Shown piece by piece: positions 1 to 8,354 of a stretch of 64,000 bases of DNA. The stretch is from contig NZ_BAFT02000079.1 of the NCBI RefSeq assembly GCF_000308475.2, forward strand, positions 116,150 through 180,149, in the 5' to 3' direction. Position 1 is the first letter of the stretch. The number at the start of each line of letters is the position of its first letter. The DNA is from Nocardia brasiliensis NBRC 14402 (GTDB lineage Bacteria; Actinomycetota; Actinomycetes; Mycobacteriales; Mycobacteriaceae). Made by a program: the position numbers and the translations under genes. The notes under the pieces are model-generated. The model worked only from the letters and a program-made list of their open reading frames with translations, was not told the DNA's origin and did no database searches.

Positions 1-2
1 TC

Positions 3-581
3 ATATCGTGGCTGGTCCAGCACGGCACTTATGCGCACGAGAACGAGTTGGTCGAACAAATCGCGACGCTCTACGTGACCGGCACCGAGCCGACCTGGAA
101 CTTGATCGCGAACACAGTGCTACTGCTGGCAACCGATGACCGGTTCGGCGGAGAACTGCTGGGCGGGGCCCTGTCCATCCGGGACGCGATCGACGAGGTG
201 CTCTTCACCGATCCGCCGGTAGCGAATTCGTGCTTCAGCTATCCGCGTCAACCGCAGATCGTGGGGAACACCTGGCTGCCGGTGGATCAACCGGTACTCA
301 TCAGCCTGGCCGCCTGTAACGCCGACCCGGCCGCGGCCGACGGTGACCGGATGGGCAACCGTTCGCATCTGTCCTGGGGTGCGGGCGCGCATTCATGCCC
401 TGCCCAGTCGGTGGCGATGGTCATCGCCCAGGAAGCGCTCGACCAGTTGCTCGATGCGCTGCCGGATGTCAGCTTGGCCGTTCCGGATACCGAATTGCAG
501 TGGCGGACAGGGGGTTTCCATCGCGCGCTGGCTGCGCTTCCGGTGCGGTTTCCGCCGTCACCGCCGCTGAACCTCGGCTGA
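3..581 (+). CDS. Cytochrome P450 (C-terminal part, cut by window start), ExxR-less type
   Basis: The frame is open from the first bases, so the N-terminus lies outside the window. The visible part is the C-terminal half of a P450. The I-helix reads TGTEPTWNLIANT, with Pro where most P450s have the first Thr of AGxDT. The K-helix reads DEVLFTDPP, with Phe where the ExxR arginine should be. The haem loop is LSWGAGAHSCPAQ with the Cys ligand present. It closely resembles the P450 at 698-1948. ExxR loss and the EPT I-helix recall the CYP157-like enzymes found with actinobacterial conservons, so a conservon upstream is possible. Substrate unknown. Confidence 0.85.
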   Translation: MSWLVQHGTYAHENELVEQIATLYVTGTEPTWNLIANTVLLLATDDRFGGELLGGALSIRDAIDEVLFTDPPVANSCFSYPRQPQIVGNTWLPVDQPVLISLAACNADPAAADGDRMGNRSHLSWGAGAHSCPAQSVAMVIAQEALDQLLDALPDVSLAVPDTELQWRTGGFHRALAALPVRFPPSPPLNLG

Positions 582-592
582 GACCGATCACG

Positions 593-632
593 CGGATGCG
601 CTGAGCCGCCGCCGGGCCGCTCAGCGCATCCG
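593..632 (+). terminator. Terminator hairpin after the first P450
   Basis: A perfect 14-bp inverted repeat (593-606 with 619-632) encloses a 12-nt loop, 11 nt after the P450 stop. There is no T-tract, as is common in high-GC actinobacteria. It lies between two convergent P450 genes and could stop transcription from both sides. Confidence 0.75.
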
Positions 633-697
633 ATCTGTCCCACGAAAGCTGTTTCCAACCAACGGGTTTCAACAGTCCGCGCCGGTGGCGGCGGTCG

Positions 698-1948
698 TCA
701 CACCGGCAACGGCGCAGTGGGCGGGAACACCACCGGCAGCGTGGTCAATGCTCGATGGAAGGGGCCGGGCCGCCACACGAGCTCCTCTGCGGCGACTGCG
801 AGCTGCAACTCCGGGAGTACATCCAGAAGTTGATCGATGACCTCCTGCGCGAGCAGGATGCCGTACGGACGAGCGTGCGCGGGACAGGCGTGCGGGCCTG
901 TGCTGAACGCCAGATTCCAGCCGTTGTCCAGAAACTCTCCGGTGTTCATCTCCGGATCGGTGTTGCAGGCCGCCATGCTCACGATGACCGGTTGATTCGC
1001 GGGCAGCCAGACGCCCTCGATGATGATCGGCTGGCGGGGATAGGTTATGCAGTAATTCGCCATCGGCGGGTCGGTGGCCAGCCGCTCGTCGAGCGCGGTC
1101 CTGGTCGAGAGCGGACAGCCGTTGTCGACGGTGGTGAACCGGGAATCGGTCAGCATCAGCAGCAGCGTGTTGGCCACGAGGTTCAGCGGCGGTTCGACAC
1201 CGGCCGCGAACAGCAGCACCAACTGATGCACCATCTCCTCGTCGGACAATTCGGCGGAATGCTGGACCAGTCTCGTGGTGACGTCGTCGGCGGGGTGCGC
1301 CCGCTTCAACGCGGTGAGGTCGAGCAACGCGGCGCCCATGATCGCGTTCACCGTGTCGGTGTCCACGCCGTCGAACATCGCCGCGCTGGCCTTGGCGACT
1401 CGCTCGCCGATGTCCGGCGGGCAGCCGAGCACCTCGCAGAAGACCGAAAAGACCAGCGGGAGGACGTATTGACTCAGTACGTCGGCGTTCCCGTCACGGC
1501 AGAACGTGTTGATGATCGGTACAGCGGACCTTTCCACAATGGAGCGCAGGAAGTTGAGGTCCATGCCGGCCAACGCGTCGTTCAAAGCACTGCGGTAACG
1601 CGTGTGTTCCGCGCCGCTGGTGCGGATCGCGTTGGGCCGGTATTCGATCATCGGCATGATCGGGATATCGGCCGGCACCGTCTTCTGCCAGATGCTCGGA
1701 TCGGCGGGAAAATGCTCGGAGTCGTTGAGGATTCGGACGGCGGTGCGATATTTGACAACCAGGGTTGCCGGCACCCCTGGCCACATCTCCACCGGGACCA
1801 AGGAACCGTAGTTCTCCCGCATCTGGCGGTAGAACCGGTGCGGATCGGCGGCAAACTCTTCGCTGCAGATCGCGATTCGAGGACCGGTGAACTCGATCGA
1901 CGGGGTCGAGACGGTGGTAGAGCCCTGAAGCGTGTGCTGCGGATGCAC
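698..1948 (-). CDS. Cytochrome P450, ExxR-less type
   Basis: A full-length P450 of 416 residues. The GTG start at 1948 was chosen because GGAGAC lies 4 nt upstream; the open frame continues to 2113 but that part is not P450-like. The I-helix is AAGVEPPLNLVANT, with Pro-Pro replacing the oxygen-activating Thr. The K-helix is DERLATDPP with Ala in place of the ExxR arginine. The haem loop is FSTGPHACPAH with the Cys ligand. The same departures occur in the convergent paralogue at the window start, so they are a lineage trait rather than an error. Redox partner and substrate are unknown. The gene is preceded by a strong palindrome that may be an operator. Confidence 0.9.
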   Translation of the reverse strand: MHPQHTLQGSTTVSTPSIEFTGPRIAICSEEFAADPHRFYRQMRENYGSLVPVEMWPGVPATLVVKYRTAVRILNDSEHFPADPSIWQKTVPADIPIMPMIEYRPNAIRTSGAEHTRYRSALNDALAGMDLNFLRSIVERSAVPIINTFCRDGNADVLSQYVLPLVFSVFCEVLGCPPDIGERVAKASAAMFDGVDTDTVNAIMGAALLDLTALKRAHPADDVTTRLVQHSAELSDEEMVHQLVLLFAAGVEPPLNLVANTLLLMLTDSRFTTVDNGCPLSTRTALDERLATDPPMANYCITYPRQPIIIEGVWLPANQPVIVSMAACNTDPEMNTGEFLDNGWNLAFSTGPHACPAHARPYGILLAQEVIDQLLDVLPELQLAVAAEELVWRPGPFHRALTTLPVVFPPTAPLPV

Positions 1949-2000
1949 TGACGTCTCCTTGGTATCGGTTTCGCCAGCATCGTACCCGCGACGGGCCAGG

Positions 2001-2040
2001 AAATAAATCGCAATCTTGTTAGCTGTCAACAAGATTGCGA
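2001..2040 (-). promoter_or_regulatory. Palindromic operator-like site overlapping a -35 element upstream of the P450
   Basis: Perfect 13-bp inverted repeat, 2008-2020 and 2028-2040, with a 7-nt spacer. On the minus strand the spacer and right arm contain TTGACA (2029 to 2024), a consensus -35, with an A/T-rich -10-like stretch near 2006-2000. The site is 60-90 bp upstream of the P450 start. A palindrome covering a -35 suggests repression; the regulator is unknown and none is encoded next to it. Confidence 0.55.
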
Positions 2041-2073
2041 CTGCGCTGCGGATTCGGGCATACCTGGCACGCG

Positions 2074-2114
2074 GATGCGGCCGCGTAGCCCGAGCGGGGC
2101 GCCGCGGCCGCATC
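2074..2114 (-). terminator. Terminator hairpin after the acyl-CoA oxidase
   Basis: Perfect 12-bp GC-rich inverted repeat (2074-2085 with 2103-2114) and a 17-nt loop, starting 21 nt beyond the acyl-CoA oxidase stop on the minus strand. No T-tract. It separates the oxidase from the P450 transcript, whose own promoter-like region follows at once. Confidence 0.65.
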
Positions 2115-2134
2115 GATTGTCCCGCAGGGCTGGA

Positions 2135-3895
2135 TCAGCGCCGTTCGCAGCGCGCGTCCCACGCGGCGGGCAGATCCTCGGACAGTGCGGGCGCGCCGAG
2201 AATTCCGTCGTCGAGCTCGAACGCGTCCAGCACTGTTGGCAGCTGGTCGGCGAGATCATCGATGGCACGCCGGAGCTGCTTCCGCGTAGCCTCGACCGCG
2301 GCGATATCGAGCAGGCCGTGGGTGAGATACCACGTGGCCTGGTCCAGGAGGTGATGTAGCGCGAAAACATCGCGCACCGCGGCAATTTCAGGAAGCTCGG
2401 CGTGGTCGTGGAGCAGTCGCAACGCCGCTTCGGTGCAGTACGCCTCGGCGAGGTCGAGCGCCTCGGGAATGACCGCTAGTCGGTCGGCGAGGGCCGGTGA
2501 CGCCAGATGCTGCTGTGCCTCCTGCGCGATCGTCAAGGTGCGTGCACCGAGCAGCCGCAGGCGGTCCTCGGCATCTTCGGGATCGTGCACCCGCACTACC
2601 GGGGGCAACGTACCGGCCAGTTCCTTCGCCAGTACCCGACCGGCGACGGAACCCAGGACATGGCAGTCGCCTTCGCCGGTGATGGCGGCGTGACAGACGC
2701 CGAGATAGTCGGCGACGCGATTGGCACTGAACATGCCCTGCGCGCCCATCTTGATACGACAGTGGGTGACCGTCTCCAAGGCGTGCAACTGGATGAAGTG
2801 CTTGGCCAGCATGACCGAAACCACCGTGTCGCGATCGGTGAGATCGCTACCGGCAAGGGAGGTCTTGATCGCGTTGCCGTAGACGGTCCGGGCGACGGTG
2901 CCGGCCAAATCGGTGAGCAGGGTGTCGCGTACGTGCGGAATATCGACCATCAACGGGTTGTCGACCGGCGTCAAGGGCACTACTCGTTTAGTGGCGTAAC
3001 GGAGTGCGATGTACAGAGCCGCGCGTGCCGTGGCATTCAGGCAGGACGAGAGCGCCAAGCGGCCGACCGTCAGCTGGCTGATCGCCGAAGCGAATGCCCG
3101 ACGTCTGCTCGTCTGATCGCGCCAGGTCAGCACGCCTTGATCATCGATGGTAGCCAGGTCATTGCTCAACCAGGCGCTGCGCTCGACTCGCAGGCCATCG
3201 AAACTGATCACCGAGTTGTCCATGATGACCAGTGGCTGATGGTCGAGCTGGGTGATCCGCACGCCCGCGCACGGCTCGCCGTTCGCGTCTCGTAGTCGCG
3301 CGGCGAACAGGTGTACGCCCTGATCGACACCTGCCGCGTCGATGAACCGCGCCCCCACGACGCAGACCCGGGCGACCGGGATGCCGACGCTGGGCATGAA
3401 CTTTCGTGCGCGCGGGTTCGGGGTGTCGAGCACGAATCCGTCGTTGTCCCACCGTGCGGTGGTCTGCATGAAGCCGATATTGGAGCCGCACCCGTACTCG
3501 GTCAGCAACATCACACCGATGCTCGACGCGTCGTCCAGGTCCCGCAGATACGGGGCGGCGGAATCGGAATCGGTCAGCGTGGCCAGGCTGCCCGACGCAA
3601 GGTTGTAATGGCCGGAGATCAGCGGAATCAAGTCGGTCGCCAGTACCGCGGACCAATCGAAGACCGCGAAGAGCTCGGGCAGGTCGGTGGCGACGGCACG
3701 GGTGCTACCGATCTCTTTGACCAGATCCCGGAGCTGATCGTAGGCGTTCTGGCGCCGCTGTTCCTGGCTCTGTCGCTCCGTGACGGCGAAGTCCGGGTTG
3801 TTCAGCACCTGCTGCAGTTGTCGGTGGAACTCTCTGTCGCCGTGTCGAAGAAGACCCGCTAGCGATGTGCTCTCCCGGAGCATTTGCGTGACCAT
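2135..3895 (-). CDS. Acyl-CoA oxidase / acyl-CoA dehydrogenase family protein
   Basis: A 586-residue flavoprotein of the acyl-CoA dehydrogenase superfamily, with a length nearer acyl-CoA oxidases. The segment around residues 130-150 (MLLTEYGCGSNIGF) matches the flavin-contacting strand TE.G.GS. Further on, KMGAQGMFSANRVADY and ITGEGDCHVLGSVAGR resemble the C-terminal FAD-binding helices of acyl-CoA oxidases. Expected reaction: alpha,beta-desaturation of an acyl-CoA thioester, passing electrons to oxygen if a true oxidase. It lies upstream of the P450 on the same strand, but a hairpin and a promoter-like palindrome separate them. Substrate chain length cannot be read from sequence. Confidence 0.82.
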   Translation of the reverse strand: MVTQMLRESTSLAGLLRHGDREFHRQLQQVLNNPDFAVTERQSQEQRRQNAYDQLRDLVKEIGSTRAVATDLPELFAVFDWSAVLATDLIPLISGHYNLASGSLATLTDSDSAAPYLRDLDDASSIGVMLLTEYGCGSNIGFMQTTARWDNDGFVLDTPNPRARKFMPSVGIPVARVCVVGARFIDAAGVDQGVHLFAARLRDANGEPCAGVRITQLDHQPLVIMDNSVISFDGLRVERSAWLSNDLATIDDQGVLTWRDQTSRRRAFASAISQLTVGRLALSSCLNATARAALYIALRYATKRVVPLTPVDNPLMVDIPHVRDTLLTDLAGTVARTVYGNAIKTSLAGSDLTDRDTVVSVMLAKHFIQLHALETVTHCRIKMGAQGMFSANRVADYLGVCHAAITGEGDCHVLGSVAGRVLAKELAGTLPPVVRVHDPEDAEDRLRLLGARTLTIAQEAQQHLASPALADRLAVIPEALDLAEAYCTEAALRLLHDHAELPEIAAVRDVFALHHLLDQATWYLTHGLLDIAAVEATRKQLRRAIDDLADQLPTVLDAFELDDGILGAPALSEDLPAAWDARCERR

Positions 3896-4692
3896 TACCG
3901 CCTCCTACTTCATCCGATCCCAGCGGTCGATCGTCCACCGTCGGGCATACCTGAGCCATCGCTGCCGAGCTCCGACGCTCCAGGGCCCGCGTTACCGCGC
4001 AGCTACGTGGATACCACCGGAATCGGGAGGGGGAGCCGCAGTGATCGCCCGTCAAAGTTCAATGAGCCACATACCTTCTCGTAAAGTTGCGTTCACTTGA
4101 TCAACGAATTCGCGTGTATCCCCGCGAAATCGCTGTTCCGATCCGCGTCGGCGGATCAAGTGCTCGAAACGGTGTTGGCCGAATCGAATTCGCATGGCTA
4201 TCAGTGTAGAACGTATGCTCGTGAGTTATCAACCGGGAGAACGCATTTGGGCGTATCGATGTGGTGCTGTATATGGGGTCGCCGAAATAGCCCCACGCGA
4301 TCGAGCCGACGATCACAATCCTGAAGCGTTGGACGCCATAGGATGTGGTTATCGACGGCGCAGAACTCGGTGTGGAGGTAGGATATTCAGCCGGGTGTGC
4401 TCGCCCCGGCTTCGGATGCGGCCCGCCACGGCGGGCCGAATGGTCGGTGTCGTCTAGCATCACCCACCTCTCCCAACGGATCCAGAGTACGATTACCTGC
4501 CCCGGAAATGGGTGTGTTCGGGTCGAATGTGTCGTATTATCCGACAGTTGTGCAACGCTCGGACATGTCGACCGCGGCGACATTCGCGTCCGCCGCCGCA
4601 CCACCGCCACGGTCGGCCTATTGCGATCGGGCCCGGGGATGCCGGCGGTAGGCGGGTGCGAGAGGCTGTCGAGGCCTTCAGCGGTGCCGGCG
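3896..4692. other. Long intergenic region, no gene recognised
   Basis: About 800 bp with lower GC than its surroundings, especially 4080-4550. Open frames on both strands have atypical composition and no recognisable domain. It forms the left border of the pseudogene-rich stretch that follows and may be decayed DNA. Confidence 0.6.
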
Positions 4693-4975
4693 GTGCTCAT
4701 CGTCTATGCCTCGGCGGCGGCTCGACCGCTCAGGTCGCCGAGTTCATGGCACAACGCATGCGGGACAATCAATTAGACGAGCGCGTCGACCGGGCACCGG
4801 ACCCCAGCCTGTTCGCGGGGGGTGGTGCTGGGCAACGCGATCCACGACGGCCGCTTCCTGCCCGGATTCGCCGAGTACCTCCAGCGTCACGCGGCCGGCG
4901 TGCGACAGCATCCGAACGGGTTGTTCAGCATCGGCATGGGCCCGCGCTGCGCGGACCCGTGGGACGATCTTCGAA
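4693..4975 (+). pseudogene. Flavodoxin-like protein remnant, frameshifted
   Basis: Three pieces in different frames line up as one flavodoxin-domain protein. They are VLIVYAS at 4693, the GSTAQVAEFMAQRM segment (the FMN phosphate loop GxTxxVA) from about 4725, and VLGNAIHDGRFLPGF followed by LFSIGMGPALRGPVG from about 4825 to 4975. At least two frameshifts break it. The pattern resembles flavodoxin-domain proteins of the menaquinone-dependent protoporphyrinogen oxidase (HemG) type seen near stress genes in mycobacteria and nocardiae. No intact product is possible. The assignment rests on motif order only. Confidence 0.7.
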
Positions 4976-5049
4976 GGCACACGCCAACGATACGGAATAG
5001 ATGCCGAAATATAGTCGACGGCAACGTATTTCGTAGTCCCGCTGCGCTG

Positions 5050-5294
5050 CGTTGGCTATGGTCGGTGAGCGACCGTGCCGGGGCAAGTATGGCGTCTTCG
5101 GCGGTCTCGGAGTTCGGTCCCATCGACCCGACGTCGAGATGTCCGGCGAACTCGGCGAAATGCCGATCACTCCAACAATGCACGGCGATCAGTTCGGTAC
5201 CGCGGTCTGCGGCTTCGGCGAATGCGTCGCCGAGCGCGGCCCCGCTGAGCGGGCTACCGTCGACACCGACGACCACCGGCCCGTCGCGGCGCAC
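5050..5294 (-). pseudogene. Universal stress protein (UspA) remnant
   Basis: Reading leftward from 5294 the frame gives RDGPVVVGVDGSPLSGAAL, then DAFAEAADRGTELIAVHCWSD. This is the start of the second UspA domain of an actinobacterial tandem universal stress protein: beta-1 VVVGVDGS, helix 1, beta-2 LIAVHCW. Similarity fades by about 5085-5050 and the ATP-binding GxxGxGG(S/T) segment is absent. No first UspA domain is found upstream. It is therefore a truncated fragment, tail-to-tail with the flavodoxin remnant. Both types of gene belong to hypoxia/dormancy sets in relatives. Confidence 0.75.
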
Positions 5295-5420
5295 GCCCTG
5301 TGCGCTGAGGAAAGAATCGCGTCTCGGTACGGTCTGGGCAGGCCGGCGGCGGGGTATACCCGGGCGGATACATCACGTTCGATCACCTGGGCTTCGACAA
5401 GCCGGGCATGAATTAAACCG

Positions 5421-6261
5421 ATGCACCGGTCGTCATCTCGCCGTAGCTTCCTGAAAAGCGTTGCGGTGCTTGCCGCGGCGACGTGGAGCACGCCGCTGTT
5501 GCGGCCCGCGCAGGCGCGGGCGCAGCCTCGGTCGCAGTACGACGCGATCGTCTTCGATTCGGCCTTGGACTATCACGACCCGCGCTGGGTGTGGGGAGCC
5601 GACGCTGACCAAGACAGCGGGCCTCGTGCAGCCGTATCTCGCGGGCTCCGTGGGGGTCGTGACCACAGCCTGCGTCGGTGGCGGGTCCATCGTCTACGCC
5701 GGGGCCACGGTGGCGCCGGTACGCCGGTACTTCGAGAAGATCTTTCTGCGCCAGTTCGTCGGCGACTCGCCAAGTGAGATGATCACCGTTGTCGCCGACC
5801 ATCGTGCCGAGATGCTCGGTGAGATCGGGCAATCCGCCGCGCGCCCGCGACCGCAGCAGCAGACGGGTCGTCCCGAGCGCCCCGGCGGCGACGAAAAGGT
5901 GCGAGCCGTCCTGGACGGTGCGCGACGGCGAGCCGACGCTGGCGTTCGCCTCGGACAGCCGGCGAGCTTCGCTGTCGGCGGCGTTGCGCGTGCACGAGCG
6001 GTGGGCGCCGAGACGTGCGGTCCGTCCCGGGTCGGCGGGGCGCCGTTCGTGCCGGAGATCTCGCTCACCGCGCATCCGCTGGGCGGCGTTCCGATCGGAC
6101 GCGCGACGGATCTCGACGGGCGCGTAATCGGTTGTCCCAACCTGTATGTCGTCGACGGTGCGTTGATTCCGGGCAACTGTGCGGCCGCGAATCCGTCGCT
6201 CACCATCGCCGGGCTCGCGGAAAGGGCGCTGGATCGGGTGCTTCCGGATGTCGTCGCGTAG
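5421..6261 (+). pseudogene. Cholesterol-oxidase-like GMC flavoenzyme, broken by deletion, frameshift and internal inversion
   Basis: The remnant opens with a Tat signal (SSRRSFLKSVAVLAAATW) and QYDAIVF, the start of the FAD fold. It then jumps, in another frame, to the VGGGSIVYAGATVAPVRRYF block near 5660-5770. The next conserved block, VAAGALGTTRLLLRSRARGG plus LPDLTEHLGTMVGDNGDHL, is present only on the minus strand, about 5913 down to 5777, so that piece is inverted. The plus strand resumes near 5920 and ends with LTAHPLGGVPIGRATDLDG and LYVVDGALIPGNCAAANPS, the C-terminal GMC/cholesterol oxidase signature. It is far shorter than the roughly 500-550 residues of the family. It is not functional. 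Confidence 0.78.
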
Positions 6262-6351
6262 GTTGCGGCGGCCTCGGTGTCGTCCGGAATCCGGACGGTG
6301 GACGGAGCGAAGAATAAGCCTGTGTCGGTGCCGTGAACGCGGGAGAACCCG

Positions 6352-7542
6352 CTAGGATGGGGTGATTGCCCTGCGGCAGAGTGGGTTTCGCTCATCGGCT
6401 GCAACGCTGTCGGCGGACTCCGGATCTTCGAACGCAACGATGTTGCCGCCCAGACGTTTCGCTTCGTACATCGCGAAGTCACAGCGGTGCAGGGTGTATC
6501 TCGCGACCGCCGGATCACGCAGGGCGGTGATAGGACACAGGGCGGCACCGACGCTGGCGGTGACGGCGACCGGCAGGCCCGGCATGGTTTCTATGGCACC
6601 GCGCAGCCGCTCGGCCACGGCGGCGAGCGGCTCGTCCCGCAACCGCCCCAGGACCACGAACTCCTCACCGCCCGTTCGTGCGACGATGGCGTCCGGATCG
6701 GCAGTCGAGCGTAACCGCTCGGCCGTGCGCACCAGGACCTCGTCCCCGAACGAGTGGCCGAAAGTGTCGTTGACAGTCTTGAAGCGATCCAGGTCCAGCG
6801 CGGCCATGTAGGCGTACTCCGCGGTCTCGGGGCGGAACACGTAGGACAGGTGATAATCGAGTCCGCGCCGGTTCAGCAACATGGTCAACGGGTCGAGCAG
6901 CGCGTGCTGGCGCCATAGCCAGTGACAGAACTGAACGGTCGGCAGTCCGACCACGTTGAGCGCCAACAAGATCAGCATGATGGCGCTCGCGAGCCGGACG
7001 TCACCGGCGGCGACGCCGGTGTGGACCGGATCGTCGATCACCAACAGCACGACGAGCACCAGACCCGAGAGCAACGACCAGCAGACGTGCAGGGCGAGAA
7101 CCAGCGGACCCTGGAAGATCACGAACATCCCGACGACCACCATCAGGGTCGAGACGAGGGCGCCGTAGACGCGGTGCTCGGCGGCCAGCGCGCCGAAGGT
7201 GATGGCGAGATCGGCTCCGGCGCACCACAACAGTGCTTCCACCCGGCTCGGCCAGGGCAACAGCCACCAGCGCAGCGCCCACAGCGCGGTGAGCCCGACG
7301 ATCAGCCAGCAGCCGATCGCGAACCAGGTGTTGCGCGGCCCGATGTTGGAGATCAGGGACACGGCGGTGACCAGGCACATCACCGCCCCGCCCGCACCGA
7401 TCATGGTCCGCACGTAGCGCAGGGCCGAATGAATGCCGAGCACGTCGGTGAGCCAGTCGTAGCCGGCTCGGTCGTGCCACCAGCTCTGCACCAGTGATCG
7501 ACCCTCGGCCATCGGAAACCACCGCCTTGTTTCGGCGAACAT
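6352..7542 (-). CDS. Membrane-bound diguanylate cyclase (GGDEF)
   Basis: 396 residues. An N-terminal WWHDRAGYDWL stretch is followed by about six membrane helices (residues 45-205) and a GGDEF domain (about 213-375). The active-site motif is GGEEF at 291-295. The metal/substrate region LDLDRFKTVNDTFGHSFGD is intact, so cyclic-di-GMP synthesis from two GTP is expected. The inhibitory RxxD motif five residues before GGEEF is missing, so product inhibition is probably weak. Both ATGs at 7542 and 7512 have plausible purine-rich stretches upstream; the longer form is given. No neighbouring c-di-GMP effector or phosphodiesterase is visible. Confidence 0.9.
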   Translation of the reverse strand: MFAETRRWFPMAEGRSLVQSWWHDRAGYDWLTDVLGIHSALRYVRTMIGAGGAVMCLVTAVSLISNIGPRNTWFAIGCWLIVGLTALWALRWWLLPWPSRVEALLWCAGADLAITFGALAAEHRVYGALVSTLMVVVGMFVIFQGPLVLALHVCWSLLSGLVLVVLLVIDDPVHTGVAAGDVRLASAIMLILLALNVVGLPTVQFCHWLWRQHALLDPLTMLLNRRGLDYHLSYVFRPETAEYAYMAALDLDRFKTVNDTFGHSFGDEVLVRTAERLRSTADPDAIVARTGGEEFVVLGRLRDEPLAAVAERLRGAIETMPGLPVAVTASVGAALCPITALRDPAVARYTLHRCDFAMYEAKRLGGNIVAFEDPESADSVAADERNPLCRRAITPS

Positions 7543-7878
7543 GACGTCCGCCGTTCTGCTGTGCGCAACACCAAACTGAAGTAGCTGGAGCGTAACTGCT
7601 CACCTATGTTATTTCCAGTAGGAATTATCGATATCCATACACTTGCGGATTCCCTTCAGTTGTGTGGCAATCCCGTCACCGCCGGGCTCGTGGGGAGTCC
7701 GAGTGTGCGTAGTCATGTGGCCATACAATGTGGGCCATTCTGTCGCCAGGGATCGCCTCCTGGCGGCATGCCGGGAACGCGCAGCCGCTGGGTCAACTCC
7801 CCGATAGCACACGGGCGTGCCAGTTCGTGCTGGCGACGCGGAAGGACCGCGTAGGTCTTCGAGGCCGATGGCTATTCG
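7543..7878. other. Intergenic region, no gene recognised
   Basis: About 335 bp between the diguanylate cyclase start and the NUDIX remnant. Short open frames occur but none has a ribosome-binding site together with a recognisable domain. It may include further decayed DNA. Confidence 0.5.
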
Positions 7879-8195
7879 CTAGCCAAGGTATGGCTTGTTG
7901 CGTCGTTCGGCGTGATGCTGGAGCCGCAAACGCACTGTGTCGTGTACAGGGAGGTCGGCCAGGTCAGCGATACTGATGAACCGAACTGCGGTCGATTCGT
8001 CGCTGACTTCGATCTGGCCGCCGGTTACTCGCCGATCTCCATGGTTCCGCCGGGTAGAGACCAATTTCCGGAGTCTCCGCGGCGTTGCATCAAGATCGCG
8101 CCGTGATCGTCGGTGACCAGCGCTGAACCGCCGGGGACAAGGCTGTTCGCTGTGGGTGCGTTGGGGTCTCGGTAGTAGTCACGCCGTGAGCCCAT
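7879..8195 (-). pseudogene. NUDIX hydrolase with internal deletion of the NUDIX box
   Basis: From ATG 8195 leftward the frame reads MGSRRDYYRDPNAPTANSLV, then ALVTDDHGAILMQRRGDSGN and WSLPGGTMEIGE, and hits TAA near 8030. A second frame takes up VTGGQIEVSDESTAVRFISI, ending NKPYLG at 7882. Together these are the N- and C-terminal parts of a typical NUDIX hydrolase of about 150-160 residues. The missing middle, roughly 150 bp, is exactly where the catalytic GX5EX7REUXEEXGU helix should be. The stop codon arises at the junction. The remnant cannot hydrolyse nucleoside diphosphate derivatives. Confidence 0.82.
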
Positions 8196-8217
8196 TGGCC
8201 GATCCTTGGGTTGTCGT

Positions 8218-8319
8218 GTAAGGGGTGACTGTTCCCCAGATCTGTTCGAATTGGTCCGCGAAGGATTCGAATATCCCGTAGGGGGACAACTTTCGCAGGT
8301 GCAGGGCGGTGTGCTGGTA
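8218..8319 (-). pseudogene. Possible C-terminal remnant of a regulator-like protein
   Basis: A short reading frame on the minus strand gives YQHTALHLRKLSPYGIF followed by ESFADQFEQIW. It looks like the amphipathic C-terminal tail of a larger actinobacterial protein, possibly an HTH regulator, but no N-terminal part is present. The family is not recognised with confidence. It sits just upstream of the NUDIX remnant and fits the general decay here. Confidence 0.3.
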
Positions 8320-8354
8320 GCCCCTCGCGCGAAAGAGGTAGGGAGTAACGCGTG

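Noticed and set aside
4101..4700. Minus-strand frame of 199 codons in the gap before the pseudogenes
   Set aside because: Composition is unlike its neighbours, no domain or ribosome-binding site is seen, and it overlaps the start of the flavodoxin remnant.
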